From contig KK106984.1 of assembly GCA_000611775.1 (NCBI GenBank), positions 4,317,341 to 4,381,340 of the forward strand: a stretch of 64,000 nt of DNA, given 5' to 3'. Position 1 is the stretch's first letter; the number at the start of each line of letters is the position of its first letter. The notes below the pieces were generated by a model. It was not told the origin of the DNA, ran no database searches, and saw only the letters and a list, made by a program, of their open reading frames with translations. Position numbers and translations under genes: made by a program. Shown one piece after another: positions 55,383-64,000 of the stretch. The DNA is from Umbilicaria muhlenbergii (lineage: Eukaryota > Ascomycota > Lecanoromycetes > Umbilicariales > Umbilicariaceae).

Positions 55383-55665
55383 TACCACAGACGGCCTCTA
55401 AGGTACTTGTACCTTAGACCCTGCATCTGTAGGGCTGTGCGGACTTTACCGACATTGCCAAGCATCTTGAATCGCGAACAACTGCCACGCCGACCACAGC
55501 AGGACAGCTTGAATATTGGACTGACGCCCGAGGACCACCCAGCTTGGATCATCTCAGCGTCGTCTTCATTCTGCGGCGCATCGATCCTTTTGAACCTGCG
55601 TCCGTGGCCTGCCCTGTGCAACACCATATGCAACGGGGGCCCTTGCATCGAAGCATACCGCGAGA
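55383..55665. other. coatomer gene promoter/leader
   Basis: Short region between the MITE candidate and the coatomer start codon, including a 155-codon shadow frame. Confidence 0.5.
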
Positions 55666-58546
55666 ATGCGTCTAGACGTCAAGGTATATCTCCTACCCTG
55701 AGGACTTCTCGTTATCATTTTGGACAGAGGAGGATGCCATCGGCTAACGTGTTTATCAATCACCAGCGACAGCTGTTCGCGAGGTCGGAGCGAGTCAAGG
55801 GGATCGACTTTCATCCTACAGAGCCATGGGTACGTCTCCTGCTTGGGGGTGTACAAAGGGCCAAGCTGACCTGACCTAGATCTTGACGACACTGTACAGC
55901 GGTATACCTCCAATGTGAATCCGACAATGCGAGGTCAGAAGCTGATGTACCTGGTTTGCAGGCCACGTGTACATATGGTCCTATGAGACACAGGTACAAC
56001 GGGGATCAACCTATCATAACAACTTCTACTTACACTGTCGCAGGCGATTGTTAAGACCTTCGAACTGACCGACGTTCCTGTGCGAGCGGGCCGCTTCATT
56101 TCCCGCAAGAACTGGATAGTATGTGGTTCGGACGACTTCCAGCTACGTGTGTACAACTACAATACCTCGGAGAAGATCACCTCCTTCGAAGCCCACCCTG
56201 ACTATATCCGCGCAATCGTCGTTCACCCCACACAACCCTTTGTTCTTACTGCCTCAGACGACATGACCATAAAGCTATGGGATTGGGACAAGAGTTGGAA
56301 ATGTGTGCAGGTGTTTGAGGGGCACAGTCATTATGTTATGGGATTAGCGATCAACCCGAAGGATACGAACACTTTTGCGTCGGCATGTTTGGATAGGACA
56401 GTGAAGATATGGAGCCTTGGCTCAGGGCATCCAAATTTTACTTTGGAAGCACACGAGACGAAGGGTGTCAACCATGTCGATTACTATCCTCAAGCCGATA
56501 AACCATATCTCCTTACTACTTCTGACGATCGAACGGTCAAGATCTGGGATTATACTACGAAATCCCTGATTGCGACTCTCGAAGGTCATACGAGCAATGT
56601 GTCTTTCGCGTGCTACCACCCCGAGTTACCTGTGATCATTTCCGGTTCCGAAGATGGTACTGTCAAGATATGGCATGCCAATACCTACCGGTTGGAGCAA
56701 TCGTTGACATATGGTCTGGAGCGGGCATGGTGTGTCAGCTACCAGCGAGGTCGGCAGGGAGTCGCAATGGGGTTCGATGATGGTGCGGTAGTTGTAACAA
56801 TGGGAAGAGAAGAGCCAGCCGTGTCAATGGACAACTCAGGAAAGCTAATTTGGGCACGACATAGCGAAATTCTATCGACAGTCATAAAGGGAGGAGACCT
56901 GACACTAAAAGACGGCGCTCCTCTTAGTCTACCATCCAAGGATCTTGGAAACTGCGAAATCTATCCACAAACTCTCACACATTCTCCCAATGGTCGATTC
57001 GTCTCCGTCTGCGGGGATGGCGAGTACATCATTTACACTGCTCTTGCCTGGCGAAACAAGGCATTTGGCCAGGCATTGGACTTTGCTTGGGGCTCGAAAG
57101 GCAACAGCAATGACTACGCAATACGAGAGTCCTCTATGAGCGTTCGAATATACCGAAATTTCAAGGAGAAGGGTGGAGGAGTGAATGTAGGCTTCCAGGC
57201 CGAAGGTCTAAGTGGCGGTGTACTATTAGGTGTCAAGGGTCAGGGAAGCGTTGGGTTCTTCGACTGGGAGACTGGCGCTCTGGTACGAAAAATAGAGGTA
57301 GACCCGAAGCATGTGAGTTCGACTGATCTGCAATGGCACTAGCGTAACGTTGCTGACAGGTTTACAGGTCTACTGGTCTGAAAGTGGCGAGCTGGTCGCC
57401 TTGGCATGTGAAGACACGTTTTACGTCCTACGCTTCTCCCGGGAGAACTATACCGCTGCTCTCAGCGCCGGCAAAGTCGACGAGGACGGCGTAGAAGCCG
57501 CGTTCGAAATCGTTACAGACATTAACGAAGCCGTCCGCACTGGACAATGGGTCGGGGATTGCTTCATCTACACCAACAGCATCAACCGCCTCAACTACCT
57601 CGTCGGCGATCAAACAAACACAGTTTCCCACTTCGACCAACCAATGTACCTCCTCGGATACCTCCCCCGCGACAGCCGCGTCTACGTCTGCGACAAAGAC
57701 GTCGCCGTCTCCTCATTCTCCCTCTCACTAAGCGTAGTTGAATACCAAACGCTCGTCCTCCGAGGCGACATGGATACTGCAGCAGAGCTATTAGAAGACA
57801 TCCCCGACGACCAAAAGAACAAAATCGCCCGCTTCCTCGAAGGGCAGGGCTACAAGGAAATGGCACTCGAAACTGCCACTGACCCTGAACACCGCTTCGA
57901 CCTCGCCCTTAGCCTCAATAACCTCCCTATCGCCCTTGAAATTGCACGTAAAGCGGACGTCGAGCATCGCTGGAAAATCGTCGGCGATGCCGCTCTTGCC
58001 GCTTGGGATATCGCTCTCGCGGAGGAGTGCTTCGAACACGCCAAGGACATGGGCTCGCTCCTCCTTCTCCACTCCTCCACCTCCAACGCCGACAGGCTGC
58101 GCAAATTAGCGGCGCAGGCGGACGCGGCCGGCGCGAATAATATCGCGTTCAGCTGTCTGTGGCAGTTGGCGGATGTGGACGCTTGCATCGATTTGTTGGT
58201 GCGCACGGGCAGGGTGGCGGAGGCGGTGCTTTTCGCGCAGACTTATAAACCTAGTCGGGCGAGGGAAGTGGTGGGGACGTGGAAGGAGGGACTTGAGAAG
58301 GCGGGGAAGGGGAAGGTGGCGAGGAGTCTGGGGATGCCGCCGGGAGGGGGGGAGGGGGATGAGGAACTTTTCCCGGAGTGGGAGGATTGGTTGAGGTTGG
58401 AGGCGGAGGGCCGAGAGGGCGGTTTGGTGGGTGTGGGGGATGGGGAGGAGGAGCATGGGGAGAATGGAGTGGAGGATGGAGAGGGTGGGAATGGGATAGC
58501 GGAGGGGGAGGGGAGGCAAGGGATGGAGGTCGAGGCTGCGGCGTAG
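55666..58546 (+). CDS. sec27: coatomer subunit beta' (Sec27/COPB2)
   Basis: Six exons (55666-55683, 55767-55829, 55880-55901, 55962-55993, 56044-57312, 57368-58546) sum to 2,583 nt, giving 860 aa. The first four exons are tiny, yet join precisely into MRLDVKRQLFARSERVKGID...ILTTLYSGHVYIWSYETQ, the highly conserved beta'-COP start. WD40 repeats fill the first 300 residues (FVLTASDDMTIKLWDWD, TFASACLDRTVKIWSLG, LTTSDDRTVKIWDY). A second propeller and an alpha-solenoid (GDMDTAAELLEDIPDDQKN) follow. The protein is part of the COPI coat, which carries cargo from Golgi to ER and within the Golgi. The propeller recognises dilysine tails. The C-terminal 80 residues are Gly/Glu-rich and poorly conserved. 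The family is normally about 850-950 aa, so this gene is complete. Confidence 0.97.
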
Positions 58547-59086
58547 GGGGGGTGCATGGGTAGATGAAGATTTTGTAGTGGGGTTATTTTAGATCAATGC
58601 ATCTTGCTCTGACGCCTCGGAAGAAAGATCGAAGAGCGATCTAGTAGTCACCAATTAAAGAGACTGTCTTATACCCTCTCCTTTGGGATATATTGCGATG
58701 GGTTGGCTGGGGATCCCCTCGATGATTTCATGGAGAGACAAATGAGGTTCAACAAACGGGAAAATTTATTATGGCAGGGCTGAATGACGCTATATTACAA
58801 ACACTCTGTGGTATGAAAGGAGCCCCTTTACTGTTATACCGCTGGAGGGCTCCGTCGTTGATACTTACACCAATACTGGCCTTTGACATTTCCTATTGTA
58901 GAACGAACGAGATAAAGTGCCTAAGAGATCCCCAGCCAACCATTCAAGCATAGAAGTCAAGGTTCATCTATCACAAGACCATTGTATTATCCAGACTCCT
59001 CTAAGCGATAGCCATACAAGACGTCCTCCCACCAGCAAACCAGTCTTCCCTCCCTTCCGACCCAGCAAAACACCACAATCCACCCC
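58547..59086. other. 3' flank, no gene
   Basis: No convincing frame. A CT-rich stretch lies around 59,030-59,090. Confidence 0.5.
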
Positions 59087-59530
59087 CTACTTCTCCTCAT
59101 CCACCACAACCCTCCTATTCTTCCTCCCCCAATACGCCCTACACCCCACAACCCAAAGACACACCACCAGCGCCAAAACCACGCACCCAAGCATCCAAAA
59201 CCCGAATTCCTTGACCCCGAGATGCGGGTCGTTCGGGTCGGCCCAGAAAGTCGTCATGCTGCGGTCGTGCGGGCCGTTGTTGCCTGGGACGAAAGCGTTG
59301 CCGCCGAGGACGAGAGAGCGCAGGGAGATCGGCTGCGGGGAATGGTGCGGGTTGGGGACGCAGAGGCTTGCGGGGAGGCAGATTGGTGGGATGATCGTTA
59401 TGTTCGTGCTTGGGGGGGGCGGGGGAGGAGGGATAGCCATTGGGGGAAGGGACCAGATGAGTTGGGGGTGGGGGGCCATGGTCTGGGAGTTGTTAGTGCT
59501 GATATGTTGGAGGGTGCCAGGAGTACTCAT
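59087..59530 (-). CDS. hypothetical Pro-rich single-pass membrane protein
   Basis: Minus frame of 147 codons. Its middle has a Pro run (AIPPPPPPPSTN), then RSLVLGGNAFVPGNNGPHDR, then one membrane helix (FWMLGCVVLALVVCLWVVGC) with a basic stop-transfer end (RAYWGRKNRR). Upstream on the same strand a perfect intron-like segment (gtgagt donor, cactaac branch site, cccag acceptor) lies at about 59,482-59,543. The true N-terminus therefore probably lies in one or more further exons before 59,545, whose frame I could not settle. Not recognised as a known family. Coding status is plausible rather than proven. Confidence 0.4.
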   Translation of the reverse strand: MSTPGTLQHISTNNSQTMAPHPQLIWSLPPMAIPPPPPPPSTNITIIPPICLPASLCVPNPHHSPQPISLRSLVLGGNAFVPGNNGPHDRSMTTFWADPNDPHLGVKEFGFWMLGCVVLALVVCLWVVGCRAYWGRKNRRVVVDEEK

Positions 59531-60819
59531 GGGGAAGACTCACGATCGGTTGGAGAGGTTGGTGGTAGTGTTTTGTGTGGATGTTGTGGATAGATGGTTT
59601 TGGGTTCTGCGGTGGGATAAGTAGCTGGGAGGGTCCTCGGGCGTGCTTGACATACCTTGATGAGAGTGTTTGGTAGATGCTGTTGAGAGATTGAGAGCAG
59701 TGATTGCCTGCTTTATATAGTCCTGGGGGCCTCCAGGAACAGTTACAGTTTGAACTGCTATTCCATTTCGGTGGGGCTCCAATGCACCTCTCTCAGGCTT
59801 GGTTTAAACAACTGGTAGATCTGAGTGTGGAGACCTTCTTGCCTATTCATTACCAACGAGAGCTTTTGCATCCCCCTTCAGTCACGGAGGGGCTCCTAGG
59901 CTGCAGATGGCAACTTGTTCAGAGAGGAGCCTGAGAGAAACGCTTTGGCCTCCAGTATGACCCCATTGAATAGCCGTTGAAACCATAATCACCCCAGAAC
60001 TAGTACTGAAAAAAGTCAGATATCAAAGGCGCTAAGGCCAGACAGGTACGCAAGTGATACTTACGTGCGGAATTAGTGTAGTCAGAGGAATGAGCGTAGA
60101 GAGGAAATATGGTGGGATTTTTCAAACTGGGCAAAACCAAAATCAGTGCATAACGATGATAGAGGGCAAACACTTGTACAAGAACAAGCCAATCCTCTTG
60201 CTTAATGCTGCCCATCAAGCATACTCGTAGCAATGATCGTCAGCAATAGAATAGACCTGGAGGACCAGACACTACACCGGGGGCCAGAGGACGTTGCGAA
60301 TACTGTGAAACTTTGCTACCTTTTCGTACCTGCTACCTTGCTGATGTGCATTATGCTACTCAGCACCATACTTTGGTGTTTCCAGAATTATTAGAAGAAT
60401 AGCATCTTGACGTGACGACGGTCAGGTCGAGCAGGCTTGAGGTGGCAAAGGGTCAAGTTGGAGGTCGGATTTGGATTCTGCAGCATCCCTGCAAGCGATC
60501 GCACGGGGCAACGCGAAACTGCCGTAACAGAGACAAAGACCACCATTTACGATTTCGACCAAGTCCTTCGACACAACGAACGACCAGTGCATTCCACACA
60601 TACACAATCTCCAACTCTCACTTACTACAACCGCTCTTTCTACAATGGTAAGCCCTCCCAATCTTTTTATTCCACAGCTCCTCTTGTGCCCAACTGCTAG
60701 TACTCAGTACTCCTCCCTATTATCCCACAGAACCTTCTCACTACCCTACAACACCCATTGTCCTCTTTTCCCTGCAGCAATCATAGCCTGGCCCTACGTT
60801 CTATTTCCTACCAAAACCA
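59531..60819. other. upstream regions, no supported gene
   Basis: May contain 5' exons of the minus-strand membrane protein. From about 60,540 the sequence becomes pyrimidine-rich and is probably the leader of the following light-chain gene. No other feature. Confidence 0.45.
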
Positions 60820-61506
60820 ATGTCTTCCCAAACAAACTCATACTCCCAACAGGCTTCCACAAACTACAAAGAAGCATTCGCCCTCTTCGATAAGCGCGGC
60901 AACGGACGCGTCGCCCTCGAATCACTCGGCGACCTGCTACGCGCCTGTGGACAAAATCCAACGCTGGCGGAGATACGGGATCTAGAGAAGGGCGTTGGTG
61001 GTGATTGTAAGTTCCACCCCACAAGGTGCTCGCTTGCGCTTCGAAAAGGGCGTAAAGGCAGACTAGGAGGCAGAATGCTAATGGATACGGTTGTGTTCCG
61101 CAACAGTCGACTTCGATTCCTTTTCCAAAGTCCTAAACCGCCCGGGTGGATTTCGCGACCCTGGCGAGCCGGAAGAATACTGTAGGGGGTTCCAGGTTTT
61201 CGATAAGGATATGACCGGGTTCATTGGTGTTGGGCAACTTCGATACAGTACGTTTACATCTCCATCTACGCTCGAATTAGAAGACGGACGAACGAAGCGA
61301 TGCTGACGATGTTCTTATGGCGGCAGTCCTAACCAACTTGGGCGAGAAGATGAGCGATGAGGAGGTGGACGAGCTGTTGAAGGCGGTGGACACAAGTAGC
61401 GGCGAGATCAATTACACTGGTTTGTGGCCTCGAGAAAGTTCGACACGAGCGTCGTCGTTAATTCACCAATTTACTAGATCTCGTCCGCACCATCCTCGCC
61501 AACTGA
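60820..61506 (+). CDS. cdc4: myosin II essential light chain (Cdc4/Mlc1 type)
   Basis: Four exons (60820-61006, 61107-61247, 61327-61419, 61478-61506) sum to 450 nt, giving 149 aa; all phases agree. EF-hand-like units appear in order: YKEAFALFDKRGNGRVALES, then FDSFSKVLNRPGGF, then FQVFDKDMTGFIGVGQLRYI, ending LTNLGEKMSDEEVDELLKAV and INYTDLVRTILAN. The last block is closest to fission yeast Cdc4 rather than to calmodulin: several EF loops lack the usual Ca2+ ligands, and the length is near Cdc4's 141 aa. The protein binds myosin IQ motifs and acts in the cytokinetic ring and septation. The start is at MSSQTNSYSQQ; the ATG at 60,645 is followed by gtaag and could belong to a leader intron. 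Confidence 0.93.
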
Positions 61507-62379
61507 TCTCCCACCATTCCCTCTCGCCCCGATTCTGCTTCCATACTTCGATACCACACATTTACGGCGTTATGGGCTTTTTAAAGATGAGGAATTAGGA
61601 AACGGAGTAGTGGACGGATCGGCTGGGGACGGTCAAGTGGTGGAGGTTCGTTAAAATCAAACGGTAGCTATCACACAAATACCATCAATTTTCAGGCCCT
61701 GTGATTCTGTGGGCGCAGAGCCTTCAGGTTATGTCTCATGTCTATCAGATCGATTTTTCCATTTCTCCTCCTACATCTTCAATTATGCACCCCTAATGGG
61801 CAAATCCTGTAAAACAGACAACATCTACTACCTGCTCACCAGAGAACAACGCTGGTGTCTTCACTCTACATTTCCTGCCTATTCAATTTGACTGTCGTTC
61901 GACCTCTTCGCCGTTGTCACCTGCGAGGTTAACGTCTGTGTCGCGGCGGAGAGATCTTTTCAAGCGATGTGGCAATTCCCAATCCCCGCACACGCGCATC
62001 CCTTACGCGCACTCATGGAAGCTTTCTACCTCTGAAACTCTTTCAAATATGCTTGGACGTTACAGAAACTTCCGCACCAGTCTTGGGGATGCCATTTTGA
62101 GACTGGACACCTCCGGCCCGGGCTTAGGCCTGTCTCAGCTCGTGGTCTACGACTTAGATATTGACTCGTCTTATCATGATCAAGGCCCGGGGGCTACAGT
62201 TGGGAGCCTTGGGAATAAGAGCGACGATTTGAGATGTAGGTATTCTTCAAAGGGTGCACTGTCTCTAATCTATTTTATAAACCGTAAGTCGGTCCATGCA
62301 CTTCCCTGTTAGTGGTGTGCGTCGACCGAGCCCTTAACTACCATATATCATATTCCACTGCACAGGACACGGCGTCAAT
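61507..62379. other. no supported gene
   Basis: Short frames only; 3' flank of the light-chain gene and unassigned intergenic DNA. Confidence 0.5.
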
Positions 62380-63072
62380 ATGTACATCTCGAGCCTACTG
62401 CTTGTTCTGGTATTCGCTCTGTCGTCGGCTTTCAGTTTAGCACGCCCGGAAACGACGTCGCCAACAGCTGTTTGAAGCCCGCTCTGCGCCAATTTACCTC
62501 ACGTAGCAGCTGGCACGTAAGTCCAACACATCACTCTATTAACTTAGGAGATTGAATCAATGCTCATACACCACCTCAGCATTCCCCACCGGCGCCGGGC
62601 AGATCTCCATACCGCCAATCCAAACTCGGATGGCCTTATTCAGCCACCCATACTCAACAACCTGAAGCCACGAACTACCGCCGTAGTATGGTGTCTCGAA
62701 AACACCGAAACCTACATCATCCTCGACATCGACGCGCTCCCTACCGGCAATGCCCTCATCCCCGCTATCCAAGAAACACTCGAAAACTCCACCACTACCC
62801 TCTTGCACCACATCGAGCTCCACGGTGACGGGCCGGTCATGGGGGGGAGTTTCAAGTGGCCGTCGAGCCCGAATCTCGCGACGAAGAATCTGGTGCTCGT
62901 GGCTACGACGATTAGTACGTATGAGAACCAGTTGACATGGAGTGTGCTCGATGGGGCGTTGATGGCGTTTTGGGATTATATGCAGTTTCACGGGTATGGG
63001 TTGGGGAGCTTTCGGATTTATTATGGGGAATTCCAGGTAGGGAGGGGAGCGCTTCGTCAGGGGCATGCTTGA
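62380..63072 (+). CDS. hypothetical protein, possibly secreted
   Basis: The frame 62,560-63,072 (170 codons) has protein-like composition and ends ENQLTWSVLDGALMAFWDYM, FRIYYGEFQVGRGAL. This pattern (LTW-x-VL...YG-x-x-QVG-x-G) I recall from small uncharacterised fungal secreted proteins. Upstream at 62,380 an ATG begins an apparent signal peptide (MYISSLLLVLVFALSSAF), and a block reading SCLKPALRQFTSRSSWH ends at a gtaagt donor (62,517) with an acceptor at 62,579. These parts lie in frames that do not join cleanly. Either an intron is missed or a frameshift exists between 62,450 and 62,470. The opposite strand has an equally long frame, so even the strand is not certain. Confidence 0.4.
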
Positions 63073-64000
63073 GATGGGGCTGGGGGTGCGATAGGGGTGG
63101 AGGGGGGTGGTGTTTGGGTGCTTCTTTTATCTGTACACTGGTTGTCGGCACGGCTCAGATGGAAGGTGTTTGGTACACGGACGTGAGATGTATAGCAGAA
63201 GGGTCTTTAGCGTGGCGAATAGCAGTGACATTGAAAGTGCTGGGTGCCCTGAACAGACGCTCAATGCCCTTTAGAAGACGGTCAAGATTACTCCCAGAGA
63301 ACCTTCAATCAAGTGAGCTTTTCGAAAACCTAGCACATGTCGTGAACAGCCTCAACACGACTAAGACACAAGAGCGAGAGACGGAATCGAGAATCTCTAT
63401 TCCATAACCACTTCTGAGAACCCCTAAACCAGTGCAAGTCAGATCCTATAGTCACAGATGAGTCAAGGACAATTCTCTACAGGATAAGGATTGTAACCCA
63501 GAGTAGTAGACAAATCGACAGTCGCCATCTCAAGCTGCGCAACAGCTGAGCCTAACGATAGCTCTTAAGTAAACCTAACTTGTCACACCTCCATTATTTT
63601 CCAAGTATCTCTGTTCACAAATGCGTAACCGTCGAGAGGTATTCCAGACCCCGATACACCAAATCTTCACCCCCGAAACGCCATGGCTATGCATCACTCC
63701 CTTCCCATCCCCTCCTCCCCCCCTTATTCTCCCCCTCCTCCCAGCAGCACATCCCCCTCCCCCCCAAACCTCCCCTCCATCATCTCCCTCGTCCCCACCA
63801 GTCCCCCCGGTAAAAGATAAACAACCTTCTGCCTCTCCCTCTCTTTCTCCCTCTGCTTCCCATCCATTATATCCGCACCTCCCACTCCCATCCCATCCGC
63901 GTCCCCGCTCACCCCACCCTCCAACGAATACCCCACCCCCAACCTACACCGCCCACACCTCCACACCCACCGCTTCTCCCACCCGTCCTCCCGTCGAACA
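63073..64000. other. no supported gene; CT-rich end
   Basis: The final 300 bp are strongly CT-rich (cctcccccccttattctccc near 63,710). That is typical of a fungal promoter or leader, perhaps of a plus-strand gene beyond the window. Confidence 0.45.

Noticed and set aside
62557-63066. Minus-strand frame of 169 codons opposite the hypothetical gene
   Set aside because: Composition is less protein-like than the plus frame, though the choice of strand remains uncertain.

Overview
The window looks like nuclear DNA of a filamentous ascomycete (Pezizomycotina). The genes are split by many short introns (about 41-160 nt, GT..AG). The CreA carbon repressor, a UapA/UapC-type purine transporter, a Cdc4-type myosin light chain and a stearoyl-CoA desaturase fused to cytochrome b5 are all of the filamentous-fungal type. 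DUF6594, BTB and MCT-like MFS genes are typical of the same group. Placement in Dothideomycetes is only an impression.

Region 1 (1-13 kb) is gene-poor and decayed. It opens with the 3' end of a protein cut by the window edge. It then holds fragments of a dispersed cysteine-rich family, a superfamily-1 helicase relic, a protein kinase relic, and a Mutator-like element at 10,964-12,869 with 25-bp perfect inverted ends, a 9-bp target duplication and a broken transposase. Region 2 (13.2-20.5 kb) has an intact six-exon berberine-bridge-type FAD oxidase, a 0.4-kb MITE candidate, a thioredoxin-reductase-like enzyme, a five-unit array of about 186-bp repeats, and a small protein with three Trp-rich SANT-like segments.

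Region 3 (20.5-30.3 kb) is dominated by creA, alone in about 9 kb without other convincing genes, with a pyrimidine-rich leader and a G-rich downstream tract. Region 4 (30.3-40.7 kb) is a housekeeping block: a RAD51 paralogue, a MOSC-domain membrane protein, the purine transporter and the delta-9 desaturase. Region 5 (41.7-55.4 kb) is unusual. Four recognisable genes carry lesions: a Cys-rich membrane protein, DUF6594, BTB and an MFS transporter. They are mixed with tandem repeats, a second MITE candidate, one tRNA-Asn and two intact membrane-protein genes. Region 6 (55.6-64 kb) returns to housekeeping with coatomer beta' (Sec27/COPB2) and the Cdc4 light chain, plus two weakly supported hypothetical genes.

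No biosynthetic cluster, CRISPR array, rRNA or viral system is visible. The genes read as a mosaic of independent housekeeping functions separated by repeat-driven decay. The most interesting signals are the Mutator-like element with iterated ends, the 186-bp repeats at two loci, the paired MITE candidates, and the concentration of disrupted genes between 41.7 and 54.6 kb. Exon coordinates were worked out by hand from splice signals and reading-frame continuity; where exon lengths sum to a multiple of three this is stated.
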